Shown piece after piece: positions 9,074-17,398 of a DNA stretch of 64,000 bases; the first letter of the stretch is position 1, and every line of letters starts with the position of its first letter. A program made the position numbers and the translations under genes. The DNA is from UBA6663 sp044226485. Its GTDB lineage: Bacteria; Chloroflexota; Anaerolineae; Anaerolineales; UBA6663. Below the pieces are notes generated by a model, which saw only the letters and a program-made list of their open reading frames with translations, was not told the origin of the DNA and ran no database searches. Location: assembly GCA_044226485.1 (NCBI GenBank), contig JBGAGY010000001.1, forward strand, positions 496,001 to 560,000. Reading direction: 5' to 3'.

Positions 9074-10150
9074 TCAAGCAATCGGGCTCCGGCTTCGGAG
9101 CAGCACCCACGCCACCACCGGCACGCCGAAGAGCGCCGTGACGGTGTTGAGCGGCAGCACGGCCTGACTTCCGGGCATCTGAGCGATCAGGTCGGCGATG
9201 AGCGCAAGCAGCGCGCCGAAGACCAGCGATGCCGGCACGATCTGACGGTGATCCGATGTGCCAAGGATGGCGCGCGTGACGTGCGGCACCGCGACGCCGA
9301 TGAAGCCGACCGGCCCGCAGAACGCCGTCGTCGCGCCGGCCAGGAGCGACGCACTGACGATGACGCCAATGCGCGCGAGCTTGACGTTCACGCCCATGCT
9401 GCGTGCATAGGCTTCGCCGAGCAACAGCGCGTTCAGGGTCTTCGGCAGGATCAGGGCCACGCCCAGGGCGACGAGCACCACTGGCGCGAAGGCGCCGAGC
9501 TGCGACCAGGTGACGCCCGCGAAGCTCCCGGCGGACCACAGGCTGAAGGCCTGAATGCGTTCGGGCCGCGCCGTGTAGACCAGCAGGCTGACCAACGCGC
9601 TGGTCAAATAGCCGAGCATCAAGCCGAGGATCAGCAGAGCCAGGATGTTGCGCGTCCAGCGCATCAGCACCAGCACAACGCCCAGGACCAGCAACGCGCC
9701 AAGGCTCGCCGCGACGGCAAGCGTCAGCTCGCCGAAGACGCCCAGGCCCTGGCTGAGCAGCAATCCACCCCCTGCGCCAGAGCCGAGGATCACAACCGCC
9801 ACGCCCAGGCTCGCGCCCGAGCTGACACCCAGGATATAAGGATCGGCGAGGGGGTTGCGGAACAGGGTCTGCAGCTGCAGGCCCGCTGCGGCGAGCGCGG
9901 CGCCGGCCAGCACAGCCGTGATGGCCTTGGGCACGCGGAAGAGCCAGATGATGTCGGTCCACGATGCGCGATGCGCCTCACCGCCCATCAACACACGGGC
10001 GACGTCGTCGAACGGGATGCGCACAGATCCCAACATCAGGCTGAGCATGAAGACAGCGCCCAGGGCCAGCAGCAGCGCCCCCCACACACCCAACAGGCGC
10101 GGCCAGCGGGCTACGCCTGAGCGGGGTCGAGAGAGAGTCAGATCCGCCAT
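9074..10150 (-). CDS. FecCD-family permease, probably for cobalamin
   Basis: The 358-aa membrane protein has about nine or ten hydrophobic segments and FecCD/BtuC hallmarks: RVPKAITAVLAGAALAAAG near the start, TLFRNPLADPYILGVSSGA, and GPVGFIGVAVPHVTR in the cytoplasmic coupling region. It would form the inner-membrane channel of a metal-chelate ABC importer. The riboswitch upstream and the adenosyltransferase downstream point to cobalamin. The start at 10150 is chosen because the earlier frame (to 10231) is polar and overlaps the preceding gene's end. No ATPase subunit gene is present in this operon. Confidence 0.85.
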   Translation of the reverse strand: MADLTLSRPRSGVARWPRLLGVWGALLLALGAVFMLSLMLGSVRIPFDDVARVLMGGEAHRASWTDIIWLFRVPKAITAVLAGAALAAAGLQLQTLFRNPLADPYILGVSSGASLGVAVVILGSGAGGGLLLSQGLGVFGELTLAVAASLGALLVLGVVLVLMRWTRNILALLILGLMLGYLTSALVSLLVYTARPERIQAFSLWSAGSFAGVTWSQLGAFAPVVLVALGVALILPKTLNALLLGEAYARSMGVNVKLARIGVIVSASLLAGATTAFCGPVGFIGVAVPHVTRAILGTSDHRQIVPASLVFGALLALIADLIAQMPGSQAVLPLNTVTALFGVPVVAWVLLRSRSPIA

Positions 10151-10174
10151 GCTCCACACCTCTTCATCTGGGGG

Positions 10175-10213
10175 GACCGCGAAAGACGGCGGCTCGCCCC
10201 GTCTTTCGCGGTC
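10175..10213 (-). other. Intercistronic hairpin between binding protein and permease
   Basis: A 15-bp perfect stem (GACCGCGAAAGACGG with its complement) with a 9-nt loop lies in the 77-nt gap. Such a structure may stabilise the upstream binding-protein message and set unequal expression. Confidence 0.55.
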
Positions 10214-10227
10214 TCTTCCATCATTTG

Positions 10228-11520
10228 TCACTGCACCTTGCGGTAGTACACCAGCGTGTGATCGGGCAGCACGTCAGGATGCAGGATCGAGATCAGGTCG
10301 GCCAGCACGACGTCGGGCTCGGCTGCCGCCGTCTCGTAGTAGTCATTGCCGCCCATCGCTGACGTGCGCGCGTCGTTGTTCCAGATGGCGCCGGTCTGGT
10401 AAGCCTTGAATTCCGAGAACCGCGCGTCCTGATCGGTCAGGCTCTTCAGATCGGCCACATAGCCCAGGTTGAGCCAGACGTCGGCCTCGCCGGCCTGCTC
10501 GAACACGGCTTCAAACGACAGGCCCAGGCTGCCGGTGCTCGGGTCATCGGCCCAGGGGTAGGTCGCGTTGGCGTCATACAGGTACTCGGCCCCAAAGCTG
10601 GCGCCGCCCGGCACGTACCAGGTGCCCTGGAAGGGAGTGCCGATCAGCACCGTGGGCTTCGCGTCGACGTTTCGCACCTGAGCCTGAAGCGTCTCGTACT
10701 TTGTCGCCGTTTGATCGAAGGCGTCTTCTGCGTCACCCTCGGCGTTGAAGAACGCGGCGATGAACTTGCCCCACTCGGCGCGGCCCAGCGGCGCGTTCTC
10801 GAGCCAATCGCTGTTGAACACGATCTTCAACCCGGCTTCCTGTAGCTTCGGATAGGTGTCGAAGTCGGGGCTGCCCGATCCGTACGCCAGCACGAGATCC
10901 GGCTCGAGCGCCAGAGTCTGCTCGACGTTCACCTGCGGACCCGTGCCGATCACGGTCACCGATCCATCCTCGACGCCCTTGAGCACCTTGGCATTGCTGA
11001 CATAGGTGGCTTCGTCGATGGCGACGAGGCGGTCGATGACGCCCAGGCGGTCGAGAAACGGCAGGTTGGTCGTCGACAGACTGACCACGCGCCTGACAGG
11101 CACTTCGACGACCTGCGCAGCATCGAAGCCTTCAGGCGCCGGGGTGCCGCATTGCACGAGGGCATATTCGATCGGTTCGCCGCCGGGGAATGGCGTCTTC
11201 ACCGAGAGGACCTTGTAGTTGCCGTGGTAGGTGATGGTCAATCCCGTCGCGTAGCCGACGGTGGCCTTCTCGGGGAAATAGTCCACGCCTTCGGCATATT
11301 GGTCGACACAGCCGTCGCGCAGATTCGACGTCGGTGCCTGGACGACCGGGGCGTCGGTGGGAACCTCGGTCGGCGCGACGGTGGCCTGAGTGGTCTCAGT
11401 CGGCTGCGCCAGCGTGGGTTCGAGGGCTTGCGTCGGCGCCGAGATCGGCGTGGCTGCAGGCGCGCAACCGGCAACCGCCAGCGCACACGACAGCAAAACA
11501 GAAACGGTTCGCGTGTTCAT
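10228..11520 (-). CDS. Cobalamin-type ABC transporter substrate-binding lipoprotein
   Basis: The 430-aa product has a lipoprotein signal (LAVAGC), a Pro/Thr linker and a TroA/BtuF-type periplasmic-binding fold: VPVRRVVSLSTTNLPFLDRLG, NVEQTLALEPDLVLAYG, then helices and a C-terminal lobe ending in DVVLADLISILHPD. It would capture corrinoid outside the cell and deliver it to the FecCD permease. An extra segment of about 90 residues before the fold is unusual. The start at 11520 is set by the signal peptide and a GGGGAG site. It is the first gene after the cobalamin riboswitch. Fe-siderophore binding is the alternative, but the riboswitch argues against it. Confidence 0.85.
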   Translation of the reverse strand: MNTRTVSVLLSCALAVAGCAPAATPISAPTQALEPTLAQPTETTQATVAPTEVPTDAPVVQAPTSNLRDGCVDQYAEGVDYFPEKATVGYATGLTITYHGNYKVLSVKTPFPGGEPIEYALVQCGTPAPEGFDAAQVVEVPVRRVVSLSTTNLPFLDRLGVIDRLVAIDEATYVSNAKVLKGVEDGSVTVIGTGPQVNVEQTLALEPDLVLAYGSGSPDFDTYPKLQEAGLKIVFNSDWLENAPLGRAEWGKFIAAFFNAEGDAEDAFDQTATKYETLQAQVRNVDAKPTVLIGTPFQGTWYVPGGASFGAEYLYDANATYPWADDPSTGSLGLSFEAVFEQAGEADVWLNLGYVADLKSLTDQDARFSEFKAYQTGAIWNNDARTSAMGGNDYYETAAAEPDVVLADLISILHPDVLPDHTLVYYRKVQ

Positions 11521-11570
11521 CGACAACTTCTCCCCTGGACACTCGCCAGGGACCCCGGCAGGCAGAACAA

Positions 11571-11599
11571 ACAAAAAACCTCTTGCGGGCAGCAAGAGG
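11571..11599 (-). terminator. Riboswitch expression-platform terminator
   Basis: CCTCTTGC and GCAAGAGG pair around a 5-nt loop and are followed by TTTTTTGT on the minus strand. It lies between the aptamer and the first gene, so ligand-controlled transcription termination is expected. Confidence 0.85.
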
Positions 11600-11664
11600 C
11601 GGTTCCGGTGCGCACGTCACGACGACGGCGGCATCCACACCCTTCAGCGAGGCCCGTGGCATAC

Positions 11665-11798
11665 ACATCACAGGCGGGCGACCTGGCTTGTTGGCTCCTG
11701 GGCATGCGGCCAACTTACAGTTGCGCGTCAGCGCCGGACTTGCACCGGCTTCGCCGTTTCCGTCTTCAACCTTCCGGGATTGAAGACACCTGTGATGT
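11665..11798 (-). ncRNA. Cobalamin riboswitch aptamer
   Basis: The minus-strand RNA contains the conserved B12-box elements GCCGGTGCAAGTCCGG, GCTGACGCGCAACTGTAA, GCATGCCCAGGAGCCAA and AGCCAGGTCGCCCGCCT. A perfect 10-bp P1 helix closes it (ACATCACAGG at 11789-11798 with CCTGTGATGT at 11665-11674). Adenosylcobalamin or a related corrinoid should bind it and allow the terminator at 11571-11599 to form, shutting down the importer and adenosyltransferase genes. Confidence 0.95.
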
Positions 11799-11817
11799 CG
11801 ACTATTTGATTGCGGCA

Positions 11818-11846
11818 AGTATAGGTCTGCCAAAATGGAGTGTCAA
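11818..11846 (-). promoter_or_regulatory. Consensus promoter of the cobalamin operon
   Basis: On the minus strand TTGACA (11841-11846), 17 bp, TATACT (11818-11823). This is the most canonical sigma-70-type promoter in the window, and it places the transcription start about 12 nt before the riboswitch. Confidence 0.85.
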
Positions 11847-12028
11847 CTTCTGCAAAGCTCATACAGTTGGAAGATACATACACTCAGTGGCAAAGTACAC
11901 GGTTCAGCTCCCAGTACGCTATCCGCGACGGTGCGTATCCGCGCGATTTGTGGGCTCACCATGGCGCCCAACCAAGAACACCCAGGCCATTCACCGTGTG
12001 TCGCACTGCGCATGCTACGATTGGCGCC

Positions 12029-13180
12029 ATGGTGCCGAAACGCGACTTCCGACATATCACCCACTTTCCGGGCACGCACGGCAACGATCTCGACCGTCTG
12101 TTGCACCTCATGGACGATGCCGAGAAGATCCCGGCCGCCATCTTCGCCGGGCTGTTGCTGCTGCTGGCGTTGCCCGCCGCCTGGTTCGACTGGAACGCCG
12201 CCGGCATGTTGTGGGTGTTCATGCTCGGCGATTGGGCGCTGCTGACGTCCCTGCCTCGTCGTGGCATCTCCTATGGGCCGGCCAAAGCCAACGTCCTGAT
12301 CCTCGGCGTGCTGCGTCTGCCGTTTGCGTTTCTGCCGGGGACTCTGGCGCTCGTGACTCAGCTGATCGGCACCGCGCTGGTGGCCTACGGCTTCTGGCTC
12401 GAGCCGCATCGCCTGACCGTCACCCGCCAGGTCCTGCGCAGTCGCAAGCTCGACCCGAACCGGCCGCCGCTGCGTGTGCTGCATCTCGGCGACCTGCACG
12501 TCGAGCGGATCACGAAGCGCGAGCGCGCCGTGATCGAACTGACACGCCAACTCGAGCCCGACGTGGTGCTGTTCAGCGGCGACTTCCTCAACCTTTCCTA
12601 CATTTACGACCCGACTGCGCAGGCCGCCTGCCGCGCGATCCTGACCGAGCTCGGCAGGCTGCCGATCCCGCTGGGTGTGCTGGCCGTGACGGGCAGCCCG
12701 GCCGTCGACAAAGAAGATATGGTACCCGCGCTTCTGGAAGGCCTGCCCCTTCACTGGCTGCGCGGTGAACGCGTCACGCTCGCCCGCCATGGCCACCGCT
12801 TCGATGTCGTCGGCCTGGCCTGCAGCCACAAACCCTTCGAGGACGCGCCGCAGCTCAGGGCCCTGCTCGACGAGTCGGTCAACGATCGGTTCACGATCCT
12901 GCTGTACCACTCGCCGGACCTGGCGCCCGAGGCGGCCGAGATGGGCATCGACCTGCAGCTCTCAGGTCACACCCATGCCGGTCAGATCCGACTGCCCGGC
13001 ATCGGCCCGCTGATGACCGGCTCGCTCTACGGGCGCGCGCTCGAGAGCGGTCGCAAACAACTCGGCGATCTGACGCTCTATGTGACCCGCGGGATCGGGC
13101 TCGAAGGAAAGGGCGCGCCCCGTATGCGCTTCCTGTGCCCGCCCGAGATCATCTTGTGGGAGATCAGTGGGCAGCCTTAA
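12029..13180 (+). CDS. Membrane-anchored calcineurin-like metallophosphoesterase
   Basis: The 383-aa protein starts with three or four hydrophobic segments (residues about 33-125) and continues with a YaeI-like phosphoesterase domain. Metal-ligand motifs are LGDLHVE, SGDFLN and the C-terminal SGHTHAGQI. The usual GNHD reads as VTGSPAVDK, so one ligand block is changed. Family members hydrolyse phosphate esters including UDP-diacylglucosamine. The substrate here is unknown. The start at 12029 is preferred because TACGAT at 12016-12021 ends 7 nt before it, indicating a leaderless mRNA. The frame is open back to 11840 without support. Confidence 0.82.
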   Translation: MVPKRDFRHITHFPGTHGNDLDRLLHLMDDAEKIPAAIFAGLLLLLALPAAWFDWNAAGMLWVFMLGDWALLTSLPRRGISYGPAKANVLILGVLRLPFAFLPGTLALVTQLIGTALVAYGFWLEPHRLTVTRQVLRSRKLDPNRPPLRVLHLGDLHVERITKRERAVIELTRQLEPDVVLFSGDFLNLSYIYDPTAQAACRAILTELGRLPIPLGVLAVTGSPAVDKEDMVPALLEGLPLHWLRGERVTLARHGHRFDVVGLACSHKPFEDAPQLRALLDESVNDRFTILLYHSPDLAPEAAEMGIDLQLSGHTHAGQIRLPGIGPLMTGSLYGRALESGRKQLGDLTLYVTRGIGLEGKGAPRMRFLCPPEIILWEISGQP

Positions 13181-13185
13181 ACGAA

Positions 13186-13216
13186 ACAGGCGAGCCATTT
13201 GCTCGCCTGTCACGTT
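13186..13216 (+). terminator. Terminator between phosphoesterase and pilin genes
   Basis: A 10-bp perfect stem (ACAGGCGAGC with its complement) with a CATTT loop is followed by CACGTTTT. The convergent arrangement suggests use in both directions. Confidence 0.7.
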
Positions 13217-13232
13217 TTGGGGATCGACCGGA

Positions 13233-13382
13233 TCAGATCCGGCGATAGATCTGGCTGAAGACATTGCCGACAGCCGGACCTAGCAGGCTGAGCGCGACGA
13301 TCACGACGATCGCCACCAGCACGAGAATGAGCGCATACTCCACCAGACCCTGACCTCGTTTGTTGGCTCCAAACGTCAACAT
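13233..13382 (-). CDS. Flp/Fap-type pilin subunit
   Basis: This 49-aa gene has a good ribosome site (GAGGAG, 7 nt before the ATG). The short positive leader (KRGQG) is followed by the type IVb pilin core GLVEYALILVLVAIVVIVAL and a short polar tail. The Glu in VEY is the conserved +5 residue of processed Flp pilins, and cleavage would fall after the Gly before it. It would be matured by a TadV/prepilin peptidase and assembled into Flp pili for adhesion. No tad assembly genes are in the window. Confidence 0.85.
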   Translation of the reverse strand: MLTFGANKRGQGLVEYALILVLVAIVVIVALSLLGPAVGNVFSQIYRRI

Positions 13383-13473
13383 AAATGACTCCTCGTCCGC
13401 ATCAATTGATGCATTCAGAGTAGGAGCAAACCCCCGGAGGCGTTAGTTAGGTACGAGCAGAGTTCGTTGGGTA

Positions 13474-14184
13474 TCAGAACGGTTTGCGACCTGAATGGAT
13501 CGCGTGCGTGCCAAACAGATGAAACTCGTAGCGAACGTCATCAAATCCGGCCTGGCGCATTCGGACGGCCAGGTTTTCGGCGGACAAGAAGCCAGCCGTC
13601 GTATCGGGCAGGTATCGATAGGCCTCGCTGGCCCCGGTGACGAGCCTTCCAACGGTTGGAATGACAAACCGCAAATGCAGGTTGATGAAGGGCGTGAGCA
13701 GGCTCCGCCGCGGGGGCGTGGTATCCAGGCACACGACTCGCCCGCCGGGCTTCAGCACGCGCCATTGTTCAGCCCAGGCGCGGTCCAGATCGCCGACGTT
13801 GCGCATCAGATAGCCTGACGTGATCGCATCGAAGGCGCCGTCCGAGAAGGGCAGGTTCAAGGCATCCGTCGCGGACCAGCGTACCTGAGAGCCCTGGGGC
13901 CGCTTCTGCCCGACCCGCATCATTTCGAGCGTGAAGTCGCCGCCGACCACCTGGCCCACGGCGGGCAGCGATTGCAGGGCGGCGAAGGCCAGGTCGCCCG
14001 TGCCGGTGCCGAGGTCGAGCAGGCGTTCGCCGGGCCTGAGCGCGGCCAGGGCGATCACCCGGCGTCGGGCTGCCTGGTCTTGCCCGAACGTCATCAACCG
14101 ATTGACCAGGTCGTAGCGATGCGCGATCCGCGTGAACATCGCCTGCACATAGGCGCCGCGTTGTGAGCCGGTGAGTTGAGCCAT
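13474..14184 (-). CDS. ubiE/menG: Demethylmenaquinone methyltransferase
   Basis: The 236-aa SAM-dependent enzyme carries out the last step of menaquinone synthesis (and of ubiquinone in organisms that make it). Motif I reads LLDLGTGTGDLA. The family signatures FTRIAHRYDLVNRLMTFGQD near the start and FDAITSGYLMRNVGD in the middle are both present, as is VLKPGGRVVCLDTT. The start at 14184 is supported by TACACT (14191-14196) six nt upstream, so the mRNA is probably leaderless. Longer reading to 14259 covers the promoter. Cytoplasmic, membrane-associated substrate. Confidence 0.92.
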   Translation of the reverse strand: MAQLTGSQRGAYVQAMFTRIAHRYDLVNRLMTFGQDQAARRRVIALAALRPGERLLDLGTGTGDLAFAALQSLPAVGQVVGGDFTLEMMRVGQKRPQGSQVRWSATDALNLPFSDGAFDAITSGYLMRNVGDLDRAWAEQWRVLKPGGRVVCLDTTPPRRSLLTPFINLHLRFVIPTVGRLVTGASEAYRYLPDTTAGFLSAENLAVRMRQAGFDDVRYEFHLFGTHAIHSGRKPF

Positions 14185-14292
14185 ATCGGTAGTGTAGCAA
14201 ACGGAGAGCATTAGAGAGGAGGGAACGCCACAGCGCGCCTCGCACCTCGCTCTTCCCACTTGCCCTGACAGTCGTTATAATCACCCCCACTA

Positions 14293-14364
14293 GCGGGTGT
14301 AGTTCAGTGGTAGAACGCTTGCTTCCCAAGTAAGATATCGTGGGTTCGAATCCCATCACCCGCT
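14293..14364 (+). tRNA. tRNA-Gly (anticodon CCC)
   Basis: The cloverleaf folds completely: acceptor GCGGGTG with CACCCGC, D stem GTTC/GAAC, anticodon stem CTTGC/GTAAG around loop TTCCCAA, T arm GTGGG-TTCGAAT-CCCAT, discriminator T. CCA is not encoded. Anticodon CCC reads GGG. Confidence 0.96.
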
Positions 14365-14370
14365 CACAAC

Positions 14371-14422
14371 AGAAGGGATGCAGGTTGGTTCAGGCGAAAC
14401 GCCCCCACCTTACATCCCTTCT
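14371..14422 (+). terminator. Terminator downstream of tRNA-Gly
   Basis: AGAAGGGATG.AGGT-type arms (14371-14388) pair with ACCTTACATCCCTTCT (14407-14422), an imperfect stem of about 15 bp. It is followed by CTTATTCC, a weak U-rich tail. Confidence 0.65.
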
Positions 14423-14465
14423 CTTATTCCTCCTGCCATTGTGACAAACGCCACAACCGAACGAC

Positions 14466-14513
14466 TGCCGCCCGGGTTACCTTTTTATGACCTTTTTATG
14501 CGGTCGGGCGGCA
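14466..14513. promoter_or_regulatory. Possible operator upstream of the receiver-sensor operon
   Basis: Two adjacent copies of the 11-mer ACCTTTTTATG (14479-14489 and 14490-14500) sit inside a 9-bp inverted repeat TGCCGCCCG/CGGGCGGCA. A -10-like TACAAT follows at 14535-14540. The arrangement suits a regulator site but no protein is identified. Confidence 0.4.
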
Positions 14514-14562
14514 AGGAAATCGACCGGCCTAGGCTACAATGAGGAGAGCGAGAGGCCAGGTT

Positions 14563-14946
14563 ATGCCGAAGGCGCACATCCTCTATATCGAGGACAATCC
14601 AGACAACCGGATTTTGGTCAGTCGGGTGCTGCAGGCCGAGGGATACACCGTCACGCTCGCGAATGACGGTCCCAGCGGTCTCGTTGCCGCGCGGCAGCGT
14701 CGACCCGACCTGGTGTTGATGGATATCAATTTGCCGGAAGTCGACGGCTACGCCATGACCGAGCTTTTCCGCGCCACTCCGGGCCTGAACGTGATCCCGA
14801 TCGTGGCACTGACGGCAAACGTCATGAAGGGCGATCGTGAGCGTAGTCTGGCTGCGGGTTGCAGCGGTTACATTCAGAAGCCGATCGACGTCGATGCTTT
14901 GCCGAACCAGATCGCCGATTATCTCGCGCGGACCCCAAGCGCCTGA
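14563..14946 (+). CDS. Stand-alone receiver-domain response regulator (1)
   Basis: This 127-aa protein is a single REC domain: acidic pair in ILYIEDNPDN, phospho-acceptor Asp in LVLMDINLPEVDG, Thr in VALTANV, Lys in IQKPID. No output domain is attached, so it works through protein contact or as a phosphorelay shuttle, as in DivK or CheY. The start at 14563 follows an AGG-containing stretch. The next receiver starts 18 nt downstream, and sensors and a hybrid-free histidine kinase follow in the same direction, making a common pathway likely. Confidence 0.85.
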   Translation: MPKAHILYIEDNPDNRILVSRVLQAEGYTVTLANDGPSGLVAARQRRPDLVLMDINLPEVDGYAMTELFRATPGLNVIPIVALTANVMKGDRERSLAAGCSGYIQKPIDVDALPNQIADYLARTPSA

Positions 14947-14964
14947 GCATGGAGGCTGACGGGC

Positions 14965-15381
14965 ATGAATCGAATTGCGGTTGACCCCAAGGAAGCCACG
15001 ATCCTGATCGTGGAAGACAATGTCTCCAATTTCGTGCTCATGGCGCGCATGTTGGCGTACATGGGGGTGCCGCGTTGCGAGTGGAAAACGTCGGGCTGGC
15101 AGGTCGTCGAGTTCGCCGACACACTTCCGAAGATTGACCTCATTCTGATGGATCTGCGCCTGCCCTATGAAGACGGGTACGGCGCCCTCAAGAAAGTCCG
15201 CGCCACCCCCAAGATCAAGGACACCATCGTCGTCGCCGTGACGGCCGAGGCCAGCCAGGAACAGTTGAACCGCGCCCGCGAGGCCGGCTTCGATGGATTC
15301 CTCGGCAAGCCCCTCGACCCGGACCGTTTCCCGGAACAAATCCGGCGCTTGCTGCGCGGCGAGCAGGTCTGGGAACAATAG
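14965..15381 (+). CDS. Stand-alone receiver-domain response regulator (2)
   Basis: A second 138-aa REC-only protein with acidic residues in ILIVEDNVSN, phospho-acceptor Asp in LILMDLRLPYEDG, Thr in VAVTAEAS and Lys in LGKPLD. It differs clearly from its neighbour (for example CEWKTSGWQ in the alpha1-beta2 region), so this is an old duplication or separate recruitment. It lies 18 nt after receiver 1 and 19 nt before the first sensor gene, probably in one transcript. Confidence 0.85.
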   Translation: MNRIAVDPKEATILIVEDNVSNFVLMARMLAYMGVPRCEWKTSGWQVVEFADTLPKIDLILMDLRLPYEDGYGALKKVRATPKIKDTIVVAVTAEASQEQLNRAREAGFDGFLGKPLDPDRFPEQIRRLLRGEQVWEQ

Positions 15382-15400
15382 CGCCCATCTGGGAGGCAGA

Positions 15401-17398
15401 GTGTCGGACGCCCCCACCCCGGCTCGCCCTGCGACGGGCGGGCTTGGCCGCACGCTTTCACTGGTCTTTCTGGCCCTGGCACTGGTGCCCGCTCTGGTGA
15501 GCGGGTTTGTGCTTTATCAGCGAGCCTCGTTAACCCTCGAGCAGTCCAGCCTGCGCCAGGTCGAGTTCCTGGCGGATCTCAAACGCATCGACGTCGCCAA
15601 CTGGATCGAGCAGCGCTCACATTCGCTTGTCGTGCTGGCTGACGACACCGCTCTCGTCGGCGCGCTCAAGCCTGGCGCTGAGAACCCGGCGGCGGCATCG
15701 ACATGGCTTCAAGAGCGCGTGGCCGACGACCCCGCGCTGACGTCGTTGCTCGTCGTCAATGAAACGGATGGCACAATCTGGTCGGCCTCTCAGGTGCGCG
15801 CCTCGCGCATCGGCCAGACGTTCCCGGGCTGGAAGAGCATCCGTTCTGTGGGCGTCTCTCCGGCGCGCTATGAACCCGGGCTCGCCAGCGACCGGTTGAC
15901 GATCCTCTTCGCCGCGCCGATCCAGTTGAGCCTGGCGGCTGCCGACGACGAGAGCGGCGGGTCGGGTTGGGTTCTCATCGGCGAGTCGTCGGTGAGCACC
16001 TTGAGCGATCTTGTGGCGGGTCCGTCAGGCAACGGCGGCGGGATGCGCGCCTATGTGTTGACCGCCGAAGGCGATCCATTGATCGGCACAAACGGGTCGG
16101 CCCCGGCACCGATGGTGGGTGAGCTCGTGCGCGCGATTGCGTCACAAGGTGACGGGTCGGGCCGCTTCGAAGGCGGTCCGACGGGCCAGACGTCGATCGG
16201 CGCCTACCGCTGGCTGGGAGACGACCTCGGCCTGGCCTTGATCGTGGAGCAACAGTACTTCGATGTCGTGGCGCCGCTGTCTGGCGCGGCGGCCTGGGCG
16301 ACCCTGGCGCTCCTCCCGGCGCTGGCCGTGATCGGCTTCATCGGGCTGTGGATCATCCGGCGGCGATTGGCGCCTTTGCACATGATCTCGGAAGCGGCGC
16401 TCCGCCTGGCATCCGGGCAATGGTCAGCGACCGTTCCGGCGATCACACGCGATGAGATCGGCCTGGTGTCCAGCGCGTTCAACCGCATGGCGGGCGATCT
16501 ACGCAGGCAGTTCGGGCAGTTGGAGAGCCAGGCGACGGCGCGCTCGCAGATGCTGACGGCCGCCGAAGCCGTGATGGAGGCCGCCTCAGGGCCTCAACGT
16601 CTCGACGTCCTCTTGGCGCGCACCTCGAATGCCATTCAGGAGCAACTTGACGTCGACGCTGTCCTGGTCTTCCTGCGAGACGAACGCGACGGGCAGCTCC
16701 GTCTGCGTGCGGGCACCGAGGCCCTCGCCTCGCCTCTGCGGTCACGCGCTCTGGCCTATGCCCTCGAACCCAACACGATCGTCGGCTGGGTGGCGGTCGA
16801 GCATGCGCCCAGGCTCATGCCTGACGTTCGAGAAGATCACCTGTTTGCGTCGATGCCCGAGGCACCCGACGTCAGATCGGCTCTGGCCCTCCCTCTCATG
16901 CAGGGCGACGACGCGGTCGGCGTGATCTTGCTGCTGGCCCGCCGGGTGGCGGCCTTCACGACTGCGGATCTGCCGGTGTATCAGATGATCGCCGCGCACC
17001 TGACCGTTTCGATCGCCAACAGCCGGCAATACGAGCGCACTCAACGCACGCGCATGGTGGAAGACGTGGTCGTGGCCCTGGCCGAACAGGTCAGTCAGAC
17101 GACGGACCCCGAGCGCATCCTCTCGATCGGCGCGCGCGTGCTTGGCCTGGCGCTCGATGCACGCCGCGCCACGATCCGCTTGGGCGTTGACGCGTCGAAG
17201 CCGGCGGTCAACGGCGAGCGTGCGGCGTCGCGCTCGAACGGCGGGCGCGTCGAGGCGGCCACGCCGACGCAGGACGATTTTCGCGACCTGACGAATGGAA
17301 CCGCAGCGCGCGGCCAGGGTGACGCCACCCCGCCCGCCTCGCACGAGACCGATCGACCGTCGCCAGTGGATCCGGGTTCGCCGATGGAGGCCGCATGA
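15401..17398 (+). CDS. Membrane sensor with HAMP and GAF domains, no kinase domain
   Basis: The 665-aa protein has a membrane segment at about 20-40, an extracellular sensor region of about 270 residues, a second segment (LALLPALAVIGFIGLWII), a HAMP linker (LRLASGQW...DEIGLVSSAFNRMAGDL), a coiled coil and a GAF domain (about residues 400-545). The region after that is short and ends in low-complexity sequence. There is no HisKA, HATPase, GGDEF or phosphatase module, so it must signal through a partner. The GTG start at 15401 has GGGAGG just upstream. Its stop overlaps the next sensor's ATG by 4 nt. Confidence 0.78.
   Translation: MSDAPTPARPATGGLGRTLSLVFLALALVPALVSGFVLYQRASLTLEQSSLRQVEFLADLKRIDVANWIEQRSHSLVVLADDTALVGALKPGAENPAAASTWLQERVADDPALTSLLVVNETDGTIWSASQVRASRIGQTFPGWKSIRSVGVSPARYEPGLASDRLTILFAAPIQLSLAAADDESGGSGWVLIGESSVSTLSDLVAGPSGNGGGMRAYVLTAEGDPLIGTNGSAPAPMVGELVRAIASQGDGSGRFEGGPTGQTSIGAYRWLGDDLGLALIVEQQYFDVVAPLSGAAAWATLALLPALAVIGFIGLWIIRRRLAPLHMISEAALRLASGQWSATVPAITRDEIGLVSSAFNRMAGDLRRQFGQLESQATARSQMLTAAEAVMEAASGPQRLDVLLARTSNAIQEQLDVDAVLVFLRDERDGQLRLRAGTEALASPLRSRALAYALEPNTIVGWVAVEHAPRLMPDVREDHLFASMPEAPDVRSALALPLMQGDDAVGVILLLARRVAAFTTADLPVYQMIAAHLTVSIANSRQYERTQRTRMVEDVVVALAEQVSQTTDPERILSIGARVLGLALDARRATIRLGVDASKPAVNGERAASRSNGGRVEAATPTQDDFRDLTNGTAARGQGDATPPASHETDRPSPVDPGSPMEAA

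Noticed and set aside
11152..12768. Plus-strand 538-codon ORF over the riboswitch region
   Set aside because: It runs antisense through the binding-protein signal peptide and the cobalamin aptamer and has no motif.
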